NCBI RefSeq assembly: GCF_900116135.1
Contig: NZ_FOZX01000005.1
Span: 243,745 to 307,744 of the forward strand
DNA: 64,000 nucleotides
Direction of reading: 5' to 3'
DNA from: Saccharopolyspora flava
GTDB taxonomy: Bacteria; Actinomycetota; Actinomycetes; Mycobacteriales; Pseudonocardiaceae
Shown piece by piece: positions 54,682-63,781 of the stretch. The position numbers and the translations under genes were made by a program. Under the pieces are notes generated by a model. The model made no database searches and was not told where the DNA came from. It was given only the letters and a program-made list of their open reading frames with translations. Every line of letters begins with the position of its first letter. Within the stretch, counting starts at the first letter, position 1.

Positions 54682-57657
54682 ATGCACGACGACCGCCACA
54701 TCGTCGAACAACGACTCGACCGCGTCCTGCACCAACGCATCAAACCCGCCCAGCACACCGACCACCGGCCCATGGACATCGCCATCTGGCACACCCCCGG
54801 CGAACCCGTCCCCATCACCGAAGCCCTCCACGCCACCTACCAACCCACCCACCTCGGCCAACCCTGGGGACCCGCCTGGGGCACCGCCTGGTTCCAACTC
54901 ACCGCCACCATCCCCGAACACTGGGCCGGCCACACCGTCGAAGCACTCATCAACCTCGGCTCCCTCGACGAACGACCCGGCTTCCAATGCGAAGGCCTCT
55001 GCTACACCCCCGACGGCACACCCCTCAAAGCCATCAACCCCCTCAACACCTACCTGCCCCTGCCCGCCACCCCCGGCACCCACACCATCTACGTCGAAGC
55101 CGCCGCCAACCCCGACATCCTCGGCCCCCGCGGCTTCCAACCCACCCACCTCGGCAACCACCCCACACCCGACGGACCACCCCTCTACCAACTCCGCCAA
55201 GCCGAAATCGCCCTCCGCCACACCGAAACAGCAGCCCTGTTCCACGACGCCGAAGTCCTCGACCAGCTCATGCGCCAGCTGCCCGAGAACTCACCCCGAC
55301 GCCACCAGATCCTCCGCGCCCTCGAACGCATGCTCGACACCCTCGACCTGCACGACATCCCCGCCACCGCCACCACCGCCCGAGCCCAACTCGCCCCCGC
55401 ACTCGCCTCACCCGCACACCCCAGCGCCCACCAGATCTCCGCCGTCGGCCACGCCCACATCGACTCCGCCTGGCTGTGGCCCATCCGCGAAACCATCCGC
55501 AAAGTCGCCCGCACCCTCGCCAACGTCACCACCCTCCTCGACACCCACCACTTCCACTTCGCCATGTCCCAGGCCCAACAACTCGCCTGGATCAAAACCC
55601 ACCACCCCCAACTCCACGACCGCGTCCGCCACCACATCACCCACGGCGGCATCGTCCCCGTCGGCGGCATGTGGGTCGAATCCGACACCAACATGCCCGG
55701 AGGAGAAGCCCTAGCCCGCCAACTCATCCACGGCAAACGCTTCTACCTCGACGAATACAACATCGAAACCCGCGAAGTCTGGCTCCCCGACTCCTTCGGC
55801 TACAGCGCCGCACTCCCACAACTCATCAAACAAGCCGGCAACCACTGGTTCCTCACCCAAAAACTCTCCTGGAACCAAACCAACCGCTTCCCCCACCACA
55901 CCTTCCACTGGGAAGGCATCGACGGCACCCGCATCTTCACCCACTTCCCACCCGCCGACACCTACAACGCCGAAATCACCGGCACCGAACTCGCCCGCGC
56001 CCAGAACAACTTCGCCGAACACGGCTACGCACACCACTCACTCCTGCCCTTCGGCCACGGCGACGGCGGGGGAGGACCCACCCGCGACATGCTCGAACGC
56101 GCCCACCGCACCCACGACCTCGAAGGCTCACCCCAAGTCCACCTCCACACCCCAACCCAGTTCTTCACCACCGCCCAACACGACCACACCCACCCCGCCG
56201 TCTACTCAGGCGAGCTCTACCTCGAAGGCCACCGCGGCACCTACACCTCCCAAGCCCGCACCAAACAAGGCAACCGACGCAGCGAACACCTCCTGCGCGA
56301 AGCCGAACTCTGGGCCACCACCGCCACCCTCACCACCGGCGAGCCCTACCCCTACGACGAACTCGACGACATCTGGAAACAAGTCCTCCTCCACCAATTC
56401 CACGACATCCTCCCCGGATCCTCCATCGCCTGGGTCCACCGCGAAGCCGAAACCACCTACACCCACCTCGCACAACGCCTCAACACCCTCATCACCCACG
56501 CCCAGAAAACCCTCACCGGCGACGGCGACCAACCCATCACCTTCAACGCCACACCCCACACCCACCACGACATCCCCGCCCTCGGCGCCACCACCACCCA
56601 CATCCCCGAACCCACCACACCCCAACGCCACCCCGACGGCACCATCACCCTCGACAACGGCCTCATCCGCGCCACCCTCGACACCCACGGCCTCATCAAC
56701 GCCGTCCACGACCACACCACCGACCGCGAAGCCCTCGCCGCCCCCGCCAACCTCCTCCAAATCCACCCCGACCACCCCAACCACTGGGACGCCTGGGACA
56801 TCGACGGCTTCTACCGCCACACCGTCACCGACCTCACCGACCTCGATTCACTCGACATCATCGACAACACCGTCGTCATCCAACGCACCCACGGACACTC
56901 CACCATCACCCAAACCCTCTCCGTCCCAGCAGGGGAGAAGCGCGTCGACATCACCACCGACATCGACTGGCACGAATCCGAAAAACTCCTCAAAGCCGCC
57001 TTCCCCCTCGACATCCACGCCGACCACTCCGCCTCCGAAACCCAATTCGGCCACGTCAAACGCCCCACTCACACCAACACCTCCTGGGACAACGCCCGCT
57101 TCGAAATCTGCGCCCACCGCTACATCCACGTCAGCGAACCCGACTACGGCCACGCGCTGGTCAACGACGCCACCTACGGCCACGACGTCACCCGCCACAC
57201 CCGCGACGACGACGGCACCACCACAACCATCCGCCTCACCCTCCTGCGCGCACCCCGATTCCCCGACCCCGACACCGACCACGGACACCACACCCTCCGC
57301 TACGCCCTCTGCATCGGCGCCGACATCACCGAAGCCGCCCGCCAGGGCTACCGCATCAACCTGCCCACCCGCACCCACCACGGCACCAACCCCGTCACAC
57401 CCCTGATCACCCTCGACAACCCAGCCGTCATCGTCGAAGCCCTCAAACTCGCCGACGACCGCAGCGGCGACCTCATCGTCCGCCTCTACGAAGCGCGCGG
57501 CGCCCAAGCCCGCGCCCACCTCACCACCAGCTTCCCCGCCACCACCATCACCCGAACCGACCTGCTCGAACGCCCCACCCACGACCCCCAACCACCCGAC
57601 ACACCCCTGCAACTGCGCCCCTTCGAAATCCGCACCCTCCGCATCACCCGCGCATGA
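54682..57657 (+). CDS. Alpha-mannosidase, GH38
   Basis: A 991-residue glycoside hydrolase, cytoplasmic by lack of signal peptide. It has the N-terminal beta-domain, the GH38 catalytic domain with metal ligands in GHAHIDSAWLWP (His257, His259, Asp261) and the nucleophile Asp370 in LPDSFGYSAALP, and the C-terminal beta-sandwich (PFEIRTLRI at the end). The family is zinc-dependent and retains configuration; bacterial members trim alpha-mannosides. The ATG has AGGAG ahead. Its first 100 residues are normal for the long form. No sugar transporter is adjacent. Confidence 0.95.
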   Translation: MHDDRHIVEQRLDRVLHQRIKPAQHTDHRPMDIAIWHTPGEPVPITEALHATYQPTHLGQPWGPAWGTAWFQLTATIPEHWAGHTVEALINLGSLDERPGFQCEGLCYTPDGTPLKAINPLNTYLPLPATPGTHTIYVEAAANPDILGPRGFQPTHLGNHPTPDGPPLYQLRQAEIALRHTETAALFHDAEVLDQLMRQLPENSPRRHQILRALERMLDTLDLHDIPATATTARAQLAPALASPAHPSAHQISAVGHAHIDSAWLWPIRETIRKVARTLANVTTLLDTHHFHFAMSQAQQLAWIKTHHPQLHDRVRHHITHGGIVPVGGMWVESDTNMPGGEALARQLIHGKRFYLDEYNIETREVWLPDSFGYSAALPQLIKQAGNHWFLTQKLSWNQTNRFPHHTFHWEGIDGTRIFTHFPPADTYNAEITGTELARAQNNFAEHGYAHHSLLPFGHGDGGGGPTRDMLERAHRTHDLEGSPQVHLHTPTQFFTTAQHDHTHPAVYSGELYLEGHRGTYTSQARTKQGNRRSEHLLREAELWATTATLTTGEPYPYDELDDIWKQVLLHQFHDILPGSSIAWVHREAETTYTHLAQRLNTLITHAQKTLTGDGDQPITFNATPHTHHDIPALGATTTHIPEPTTPQRHPDGTITLDNGLIRATLDTHGLINAVHDHTTDREALAAPANLLQIHPDHPNHWDAWDIDGFYRHTVTDLTDLDSLDIIDNTVVIQRTHGHSTITQTLSVPAGEKRVDITTDIDWHESEKLLKAAFPLDIHADHSASETQFGHVKRPTHTNTSWDNARFEICAHRYIHVSEPDYGHALVNDATYGHDVTRHTRDDDGTTTTIRLTLLRAPRFPDPDTDHGHHTLRYALCIGADITEAARQGYRINLPTRTHHGTNPVTPLITLDNPAVIVEALKLADDRSGDLIVRLYEARGAQARAHLTTSFPATTITRTDLLERPTHDPQPPDTPLQLRPFEIRTLRITRA

Positions 57658-57659
57658 CC

Positions 57660-57696
57660 GCACGGGCCCCTGGGCAACAAGCCCAGGGGCCCGTGC
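57660..57696. terminator. Bidirectional hairpin after the mannosidase
   Basis: A perfect 16-base-pair stem (57660-57675 with 57681-57696) and a five-base loop between convergent genes. Confidence 0.88.
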
Positions 57697-57709
57697 GGCA
57701 GGGGAGAAC

Positions 57710-58816
57710 TCACCCCAGCAACCGCTGCCACACCACCCGATCCACCACACCCGTGGCCGCAAGACCCCACGACGCCTGCACCTCCCGCACCACCGCCACC
57801 ATCCGATCCCCGAACACCCCATCCACCGGCACCGACCGACCCCGCCACGTCAACAACACCTGCGCCGCACGCACCGCCTCACCGCGCGCACCCGCACCCA
57901 ACACCGGCGTCACCGACTCCCACGCCACACCACCGAACAACCCCGGCTCGACCACCCGCGACCCGAAGCACGACGGCACCCCGGCCGCCCGCTCCGCCAC
58001 CACACCCGAGGCCGCCCGCTGCGTCGAAACCCCGAACACCCCGTCCACCGGCACCGACGCACCCCGCGCACCCAACAGCAGCTGCAACGCCGACACGACC
58101 GGCCCCTGCGCACCCGGCCGCACCAACGGCCACGTCACCGGCTGCACCACCGCCAGACCCGTCGCCGCACCCACCGACTCCCGCAACTCCGGCAACCGCG
58201 CGTAGAGCACATCACCCGGGCACGCCGTCGACATGAAATCCCGATGCCCGTAGATCGCCCCCGGCTCGATCCCGTACTGCGACACCATGTACGAGCACAA
58301 CGACACCAACGACTCCCACAACGAACCCGGCACCGACGCCTCGGTGTAGGTCCCCTCGTTCTCGATCCCCAACGACACCGAGTTCTGCTCACCGGCGTGC
58401 GCGCCCTTGACGTGCTGCGTCCCGCCCTGCAACGCCGCCAGGCTCTTGTGCCGGCCCTCCATCAGATGACCACCGCGCGAGTTGGTGAAGTTCTGGCCCG
58501 TGTCCGACCAGCCGTTGGTGTCCATGTGGTAGTCCTGGATCTGCCTCGATAACTCGAAGGCGTGCGACTGCGACGTGTCATCGCTGTTGGGCGTCGCCGT
58601 GTGATGCACGATGATCTTCGTGGGCTTGGAGTCCAGCACCTCGATCTCACCCGAGGCGTCCCGCGCACCCCAATCCGACGTCGACGAGATCGACGGAGCC
58701 GCCGCCCGACGGCCCACCGCAGCGCCCGCCGGCAACCCGGCGAACCCCACCGCCGAGACCGCCAGACCACCGGCCAGCACCACGCGCCGAGCCACTCGCA
58801 CTTGCCGTTGCACCAT
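57710..58816 (-). CDS. Exported N-acetylmuramoyl-L-alanine amidase with two peptidoglycan-binding repeats
   Basis: A 368-residue protein from the ATG at 58816 (AGGGAG ahead). A signal peptide with an RR pair (VARRVVLAGGLAVSAVGFAGLPAGAA) precedes an amidase_2/PGRP domain with zinc His in IIVHHTATPN and YGHRDFMSTACPGD, then two peptidoglycan-binding repeats (VRPGAQGPVVSALQLLLG...VDGVFG and LGAGARGEAVRAAQVLLT...VDGVFG). It cleaves the bond between muramic acid and the stem peptide. Confidence 0.92.
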   Translation of the reverse strand: MVQRQVRVARRVVLAGGLAVSAVGFAGLPAGAAVGRRAAAPSISSTSDWGARDASGEIEVLDSKPTKIIVHHTATPNSDDTSQSHAFELSRQIQDYHMDTNGWSDTGQNFTNSRGGHLMEGRHKSLAALQGGTQHVKGAHAGEQNSVSLGIENEGTYTEASVPGSLWESLVSLCSYMVSQYGIEPGAIYGHRDFMSTACPGDVLYARLPELRESVGAATGLAVVQPVTWPLVRPGAQGPVVSALQLLLGARGASVPVDGVFGVSTQRAASGVVAERAAGVPSCFGSRVVEPGLFGGVAWESVTPVLGAGARGEAVRAAQVLLTWRGRSVPVDGVFGDRMVAVVREVQASWGLAATGVVDRVVWQRLLG

Positions 58817-59041
58817 TTCCACTCCCTGAAAACCGGTCAGCGAACACGAAACAGGGCCCGAGCCCTGGGGATTCGACACGCTACGCAGCCGACCACGGAT
58901 TCGGGAATTCCTGGCGACAAGCCGCCATGAGTTCGCAAAGAAGTCACCAACCGACAATCGCCCGGCAACACGTCATCACCCGGCGCCCCGCGCGTCCCCG
59001 CCATGGACCGAGATCACCGAGGGACGACCCGGGGGAGACCC

Positions 59042-59353
59042 ATGAGCCGCTTCATCCACTTCCTGCGCCGGCAGATCGACGCCGACCTCGAACTCCACAG
59101 CCAAGCCCGCCAGGACGAGGAAACCGGCAACGCCACCCACCGCTGCCTCATCGGACCCCTGCGCGGCTTCCGCGAATGCGAGCTCAAAACCCGCCTGCTC
59201 ACCCAGCACCACCACTGCGGCACCGGCCAAGGACCCTGCGACGTCCTCGGCACCAGCTACCCGCCCGAGGACGAACGCGGATGCCCCACCCTGGCCCTGC
59301 TCGGCCTGCCCTACACCGACCGGCCCGGCTACGCCCACCGCTGGCGCCCCTGA
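59042..59353 (+). CDS. DUF6221 family protein
   Basis: A 103-residue protein. The N-terminal FIHFLRRQIDADLELHSQA, the middle RECELKTRLLTQHHHCG and the C-terminal GCPTLALLGLPYTDRPGYAHRW match the actinomycete DUF6221 family, common near mobile or regulatory genes. Function unknown. The ATG at 59042 has GGGGGAG ahead. Convergent and abutting with the next gene. Confidence 0.8.
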   Translation: MSRFIHFLRRQIDADLELHSQARQDEETGNATHRCLIGPLRGFRECELKTRLLTQHHHCGTGQGPCDVLGTSYPPEDERGCPTLALLGLPYTDRPGYAHRWRP

Positions 59354-59554
59354 CTACCGCAGCGGCATCCGGTTCCACTGGGGGTGCAGGTTCTCCTCGT
59401 CGAGCTCCCGCATGAGCATCCGCGCCTCATCGGCGGCCACGTGCAGCCCAGTGCGGATGAAACGGCGGTTCTGCTCGTCGTTGGTGCACAGCGATTGGCG
59501 CGCCCGCGCCTCCAGGCGCTCGATCAGTTCCCGCAGAGCTTCCTGGCCGTTCAT
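59354..59554 (-). CDS. Small hypothetical protein
   Basis: A 66-residue helical protein (MNGQEALRELIERLEARARQ to NRMPLR). The ATG at 59554 has GGAGGAGG six bases ahead, one of the best sites in the window. No domain recognised. Its stop codon directly abuts the DUF6221 stop. Confidence 0.6.
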   Translation of the reverse strand: MNGQEALRELIERLEARARQSLCTNDEQNRRFIRTGLHVAADEARMLMRELDEENLHPQWNRMPLR

Positions 59555-60532
59555 GACGACCTCCTCCGAAGAAGGAGTGATACCCCCCAGCATCCACGGA
59601 TGCGCCGGAGAAGGGGAGTGTCTTTAGGCCCGCACTCGGGGATCGAACGGGCGTACGACCGGGGTAGGGGGTCGGGCGTCGGGCGGAGGGGAGCGGTAGC
59701 AGGATCGCCGCCGCGGGCGAGGGGAGGCAGCCGCCGAAGGAGTCTCCGCGGAGGCGGGGTGGAGCGGTGGGGCGAGCGGAATGCGTTGCGCTGCACCGGC
59801 ATTCATAAGTTGATCTTGTAAATCGTGGATAATCTACGTTATCCATCAATCACGGTGATGGATCGGCGGGCGAGCGGGCCGCACCCTCGGGGGATCGAGG
59901 CTTCTCCCAGCAGACCACGGGCCGCCTCTTGAACCCTTCACGCCACGCCGTCGACCCCCGGCGAATCTCCACAGCGCCCATCCGACCGGCTCCCGAGCAC
60001 CTCGTCCCGCTGCAGGATGTCGGGACGTCTTCTCCGGTGATCATCAACGTGCGAATGCCCTGTGCGGCGCACTGTTTCGAGGTCCAGCCAGACCAACCCC
60101 ATTACGTCACAGTGACGCAAATAGTGGTTGATAAGGGGTCGCTTGAGCAAGGGGACCAACGCCCGCCCAGGCCCGTCCCGCCGCCGAAGCCCGCATACCC
60201 GGAACCCGAACACCCACGCGCGCGGCAGAACGGAGACGCGTAGGCGTCGAAGCCCGCATACCCATCAACCGTTGGGACGCATCACCGCGTCATCACCCAG
60301 CCCGCCAAGCGCGCAGTGCTCACGAGCCCACGGCGGCACGACTGCGACCCCTGAGGCGTCGGTCGCCAACCCCGAGAAACGGCGCCTAGCAGCCCCTCTC
60401 GGCTCCATCGGCCCAGCACTCCGTAAAGCCGATAATGCACATTATGTTAAGTAAAGTGTTCGGCGGCCTTCCCCGACGGTTGGTGTGCCGTGCCCGTGGG
60501 GTGAACGGCGCGCCAACCAGACCGCTTACCTG
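59555..60532. other. Gene-poor region with palindromes and a direct repeat
   Basis: I see no convincing gene in these 978 bases; several frames are open but lack ribosome binding sites and have Pro/Arg-rich sequence. Less GC-rich patches hold inverted repeats TGGATAA-N6-TTATCCA (59826-59845), CGTCAC-A-GTGACG (60105-60117) and ATAATG-CA-CATTAT (60432-60445), and a 16-base direct repeat CGAAGCCCGCATACCC (60185-60200 and 60248-60263). Confidence 0.6.
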
Positions 60533-60709
60533 TCAGCCCTTCTGGCAGTCCCCGCAGTCGGGCCCACGGAAGACCCAGCGGTTGGTGTCCTTGTAAGTCC
60601 CCTCGGGAAGCTTCTTGCCGCAGGCGGTCTCCATACGGCCGTTTGCGAAGTGCCAGAACCCCTTGTGCGTGACGCCCTTGTAGACGGCCTCGGCCCTGAG
60701 CTTGAACAT
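60533..60709 (-). CDS. Small 58-residue Cys-containing protein
   Basis: ATG to TGA with GAGAGG five bases ahead. It begins MFKLRAEAVYKGVTHKGFW, has TACGKKLPEG in the middle and ends GPDCGDCQKG; three cysteines (about 30, 52, 55) could bind zinc. Use of AAG, TAC and AAC codons and the moderate GC differ from neighbours, suggesting transfer. Similar short proteins occur around actinomycete integrative elements and phages, but I cannot name a family. Confidence 0.62.
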   Translation of the reverse strand: MFKLRAEAVYKGVTHKGFWHFANGRMETACGKKLPEGTYKDTNRWVFRGPDCGDCQKG

Positions 60710-60716
60710 GGCAACC

Positions 60717-60757
60717 TCTCGTTTCCAGGTGTCGACTTGTTCGTCGTGGAAACGAGA
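60717..60757 (-). promoter_or_regulatory. Leader hairpin covering the ribosome binding site of the 58-residue gene
   Basis: Perfect 11-base inverted repeat, TCTCGTTTCCA (60717-60727) with TGGAAACGAGA (60747-60757), 19 bases apart. In the minus-strand mRNA the 3' arm ends in GAGA, the first part of the GAGAGG site, so the closed hairpin would hide it. Confidence 0.55.
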
Positions 60758-60889
60758 CTAGCTACGAGACGTGTTCACTGGTGGGCCACCTGGGTGGCAT
60801 CTCGCTGCACAAGTAGCTCGGGTCGGTGAACGGAAGGCGTGTATCAGCTCGGCCTGTCACCTACAGTGATCATTTTCGTCGATGAGCGG

Positions 60890-62452
60890 TCACTCCCCTC
60901 CCCTGTGCTTGGCCATGTGGAGGGCGGCGAGGTGGCTGAAGACCATGCAGGCGCCGATGGGGTTGCCGCCTCCCGGGTAGGTGGTGCCGGAGACGGCGGC
61001 CATGGAGTTGCCCGCGGCGTAGAGGCCGGGGATGACCTCGCCTTCGGTGTTGAGGACGCGGGCGCGTTCGTCGGTGCGCAGGCCGCCTTTGGTACCGAGG
61101 TCGGAGACGCCGAAGGCGGCGGCGTGGAAGGGGCCCTGGGTGATGGGGACCAGGGGTGAGGCCCCGCCGGTGAAGGCGCGGTCGAAGGGTTCGTCGCCGC
61201 GCCGGAAGTCCTCGTCGGTGCCGGATTCGGCGAAGGTGTTGAAGCGGGCGACGGTGCGGGCCAGGTTGCCTGCGGGGACGCCGATCTGGGTGGCGAGTTC
61301 GTCGAGGGTGTCGGCGGTGTGCCAGAGGCCGGCTTTGACGTAGTCCCGGGTCTCGCCCATGGGGACGCTGGTGGATTGCACGGGTGGCCTCTCCCCTGCC
61401 CTGTCGTCGTAGATCATCCAGTACGGCAGGGTCATCGCCTCGTCGGCGAGGCGGGCGAGGATGCGGCGGCCGATGCGGTCGTAGGCGGCGGATTCGTTGA
61501 CGAAGCGCTCGCCGTGGTCGTCGACGAAGATGCCGCCGGTGAACCAGAGGGAGAAGGTGGAGGTTCCGTCGGGGTGGGTGATGCCGGGTGACCACCAGGC
61601 TTCGTTCATGAGGTCGGTGTCGGCTCCGGCGGTGATGGCGGCGAGGGTGGCCAGGCCCTGGTTGCTGGGTGGGCCCATGGCGTCGCGGGTGGAGCCGGGA
61701 ACGCCGTGGGCGTGGCGCATCTGCTGGTTGTGTTCGAATCCGCCTGCGGCGATGAGGACGCCTCGGTGGGCGTGGATGCGGTGTGGTGTGCCGTTCTGGG
61801 TGATGACGGCGCCGGTGATGGTGCCGTCGGTGATGGTGCCGTCGGTGCGGATGAGTTCGTCGCAGACGGCGTTGCGGCGCAGGTCGGCGCGGGGTTGTCG
61901 GGACAGGGCGATGAGCAGGCGCCCGAGGAGTGCTTGGCCGCCGAAGAGACCGTCGGGTAAGGGTTCGTCGGCGCGTTCGGTGCCCAGGGGTGGGCGGAGG
62001 GTTTCGCGGAGTGCTCCGAGTTTTTCGGCTTTGAGGGGTTTGGCCATGATGTGGCGGCCGGTGGCGTGGGCTCGGGGTGCGGAGCCGAAGTAGTCCGGCC
62101 AGGGGAAGGCCATGAACTTGAAGTCGGTGTCGGCTTCGAGGTAGTCGATGAGGGGTGCGCCGCCTTCGAGGAAGGCGTTTTGGAGTGCGGTGGGTGTGCG
62201 GTCGCCGACGACGGCGTGGAAGTAGGTGCGGGCGTCGTCGAGGGTGTCGTGGTGGCCTTCGCGTTGGAGGGCGGCGTTGCAGGGGAACCACATGCCGCCG
62301 CCGGAGTAGGCGGTGGTGCCGCCGAAGTGGCTGGAGGCTTCGGCCACGATGACGGAGAGGCCTTCGCGGGCGGCGGTGTAGGCGCCGGTGAGTGCGCCGC
62401 CGCCGGAGCCGATGACGAGCACGTCGCATTCGTCGTCCGGGGTGTTCACCAT
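60890..62452 (-). CDS. FAD-dependent 3-ketosteroid dehydrogenase-like flavoprotein
   Basis: A 520-residue flavoprotein of the fumarate reductase/KstD superfamily. FAD motif VLVIGSGGGALTGAYTAAREG (11-31), SSHFGGTTAYSGGGMWFP, and the C-terminal TKGGLRTDERARVLNTEGEVIPGLYAAGNSMAAVSGTTYPGGGNPIGACMVF. The GGGMWFPCN segment is typical of 3-oxosteroid 1-dehydrogenases and relatives acting on steroids or other cyclic ketones. I chose the ATG at 62452 (MVNTPDDEC); an ATG at 62476 would add eight residues. No other steroid genes lie nearby. Confidence 0.85.
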   Translation of the reverse strand: MVNTPDDECDVLVIGSGGGALTGAYTAAREGLSVIVAEASSHFGGTTAYSGGGMWFPCNAALQREGHHDTLDDARTYFHAVVGDRTPTALQNAFLEGGAPLIDYLEADTDFKFMAFPWPDYFGSAPRAHATGRHIMAKPLKAEKLGALRETLRPPLGTERADEPLPDGLFGGQALLGRLLIALSRQPRADLRRNAVCDELIRTDGTITDGTITGAVITQNGTPHRIHAHRGVLIAAGGFEHNQQMRHAHGVPGSTRDAMGPPSNQGLATLAAITAGADTDLMNEAWWSPGITHPDGTSTFSLWFTGGIFVDDHGERFVNESAAYDRIGRRILARLADEAMTLPYWMIYDDRAGERPPVQSTSVPMGETRDYVKAGLWHTADTLDELATQIGVPAGNLARTVARFNTFAESGTDEDFRRGDEPFDRAFTGGASPLVPITQGPFHAAAFGVSDLGTKGGLRTDERARVLNTEGEVIPGLYAAGNSMAAVSGTTYPGGGNPIGACMVFSHLAALHMAKHRGGE

Positions 62453-62592
62453 GCACCCAAGTAGAACATGTTTCATTTTCTGTGGCGAGGTCTTCCCGCT
62501 GCCGAGGCGGGTGGGCCCTGAGCGGGTGATTCCGGGTGGGTTCGGGGCTCTGCCCGAGTCGCCGACGGGCGGGGTGGGCCTAGTTTGGCGGT

Positions 62593-63006
62593 ATGAGTTG
62601 GCGTTGGGCCGGGTTGTCGTGGCCGTTGATCGTGGTGCTCGGGGTGGTCGCCCTGGTGCGCCCGGTGCTGAGCATGACCGGTGGGATGGACGTGCTCGGC
62701 AGGCCGTGGGCGCCGGTGGTGGTGACCGCGCTGATCTCGCTGCTGTGGCTGGGCGTGGTGGTGTGGCGGGATGAGCGGCGGCGGGTGCTCACGCTGACCT
62801 TCGCCGGTCTGGTCTACGGGGTGCTGGCGATCGTGCTCAGCGGGGTGCTCTCCCCCGTTCTGCGGGGTGAGCTGATGGGGCCGTTGGCGAGCCCGGGCGG
62901 GGTCGGTGTGGTGGCGGTGCTGGTGACCAACGCGGTGTGGGGTGCCGCGGTGGGGTGGGTGGCGTGGGCGGTCGGGTTGGTGCGCCACCGCGCCGCTGGT
63001 CAGTAG
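62593..63006 (+). CDS. Small membrane protein, function unknown
   Basis: A 137-residue protein with four hydrophobic segments (about 8-27, 40-60, 67-88, 103-127) and a basic loop WRDERRR. No family recognised. ATG start. Its end overlaps the convergent NAD(P)-binding protein gene by seven bases, which supports its reality. Confidence 0.7.
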   Translation: MSWRWAGLSWPLIVVLGVVALVRPVLSMTGGMDVLGRPWAPVVVTALISLLWLGVVVWRDERRRVLTLTFAGLVYGVLAIVLSGVLSPVLRGELMGPLASPGGVGVVAVLVTNAVWGAAVGWVAWAVGLVRHRAAGQ

Positions 63007-63644
63007 GCGACCGAGAGGTGGGCTCGGTGGTGCACGGGGGTGTCGATCTCGTCGAGGATGGCCAGGGCGAAGTCGGGTCCGGAGATGCGGGATTCGCCCT
63101 GCTCGTCGGTGAGGGCCACTTCCCCGCCGAGGCGGTAGGTGTTGCGGGCGGTGTGGGCGCCGTCGGCCCAGCCGCCGTATCCGGCCGCGGGGCTGATGAA
63201 CAGCCAGTCGAGGTCGGTGGGTGTGGTGACCAGGAGTTGGCGGACCTGTTCCATCTCGCGGGCTTCGCCGGCGAAGGCGGCCGGGAGGTCGGGGTCTTCG
63301 ACGAAGCGGGGCTGGTCGACGTCGGGGCGCAGTGAGCTGTAGCCGCCGACGACGATGAGGCGGGCGCCGGTGGTGCGGGCGCGTTCGGCGAGGTGTCCGT
63401 AGATGCGCACGAGGTGGCCGGCCATGTCGCCTCGGGGTGCCAGGGCGGTGACCAGGACGTCGGCGCCGCGCAGGAGTTCGGGTGCGCGGTCTTCGACGGA
63501 TCCGGTCTGGTAGTCGACGCCGTCGATGGGCTCGCTCGGCTGCGAGCGGCTCAGGGAGCGGACCTGGTGGCCGCGGTGGACGGCGTGGCGGGCGATGTTG
63601 CTGCCGGTGAATCCGGTGCCGCCGATGATGGTGATGGTGGCCAT
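63000..63644 (-). CDS. NAD(P)H-binding (atypical SDR) protein
   Basis: A 214-residue Rossmann-fold protein with GGTGFTGSNIARHAV (8-22), the atypical SDR cofactor motif, then VTALAPRGDMAGHLVRIYGHL and VVGGYSSLRPDVD. These resemble NmrA/YwnB-like NAD(P)-binding reductases without the YxxxK triad in normal position, so the role may be redox sensing or reduction of an unknown compound. ATG start; it is divergent from the methyltransferase at the right edge. Confidence 0.85.
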   Translation of the reverse strand: MATITIIGGTGFTGSNIARHAVHRGHQVRSLSRSQPSEPIDGVDYQTGSVEDRAPELLRGADVLVTALAPRGDMAGHLVRIYGHLAERARTTGARLIVVGGYSSLRPDVDQPRFVEDPDLPAAFAGEAREMEQVRQLLVTTPTDLDWLFISPAAGYGGWADGAHTARNTYRLGGEVALTDEQGESRISGPDFALAILDEIDTPVHHRAHLSVAY

Positions 63645-63781
63645 GTGCGCTCCCTGGTGATCTCGGACGGTGTGTCCGTCCTACCACGGTGGGGCGTGGC
63701 TCAGCGCGGTGGCGCGCTTGGTCGTGGGCGGTTCGGGTGAAGTCGGGTGGGTGGCGGGGTTGGGCTGCCTACGATCCGGGG

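Noticed and set aside
54279-58205. A 1308-codon open frame on the plus strand across the mannosidase and amidase genes
   Set aside because: Its product is almost only Arg, His, Pro and Thr, and it crosses a terminator and an opposite-strand gene; it is a shadow of the GH38 gene's codon bias.
59427-59849. A 140-codon minus-strand frame upstream of the small hypothetical gene
   Set aside because: It overlaps a better supported short gene on the same strand in another frame and is rich in Pro/Arg/Ser.
59938-60213. Minus-strand frame in the gene-poor region with a few ordered segments (ALVPLLKRPLINHYLRH)
   Set aside because: No ribosome site and no recognisable domain; could be a decayed gene but cannot be supported.
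60485-60829. A 114-codon plus-strand frame opposite the 58-residue gene
   Set aside because: The minus-strand frame has a good ribosome site and a coherent Cys motif; this one has neither.
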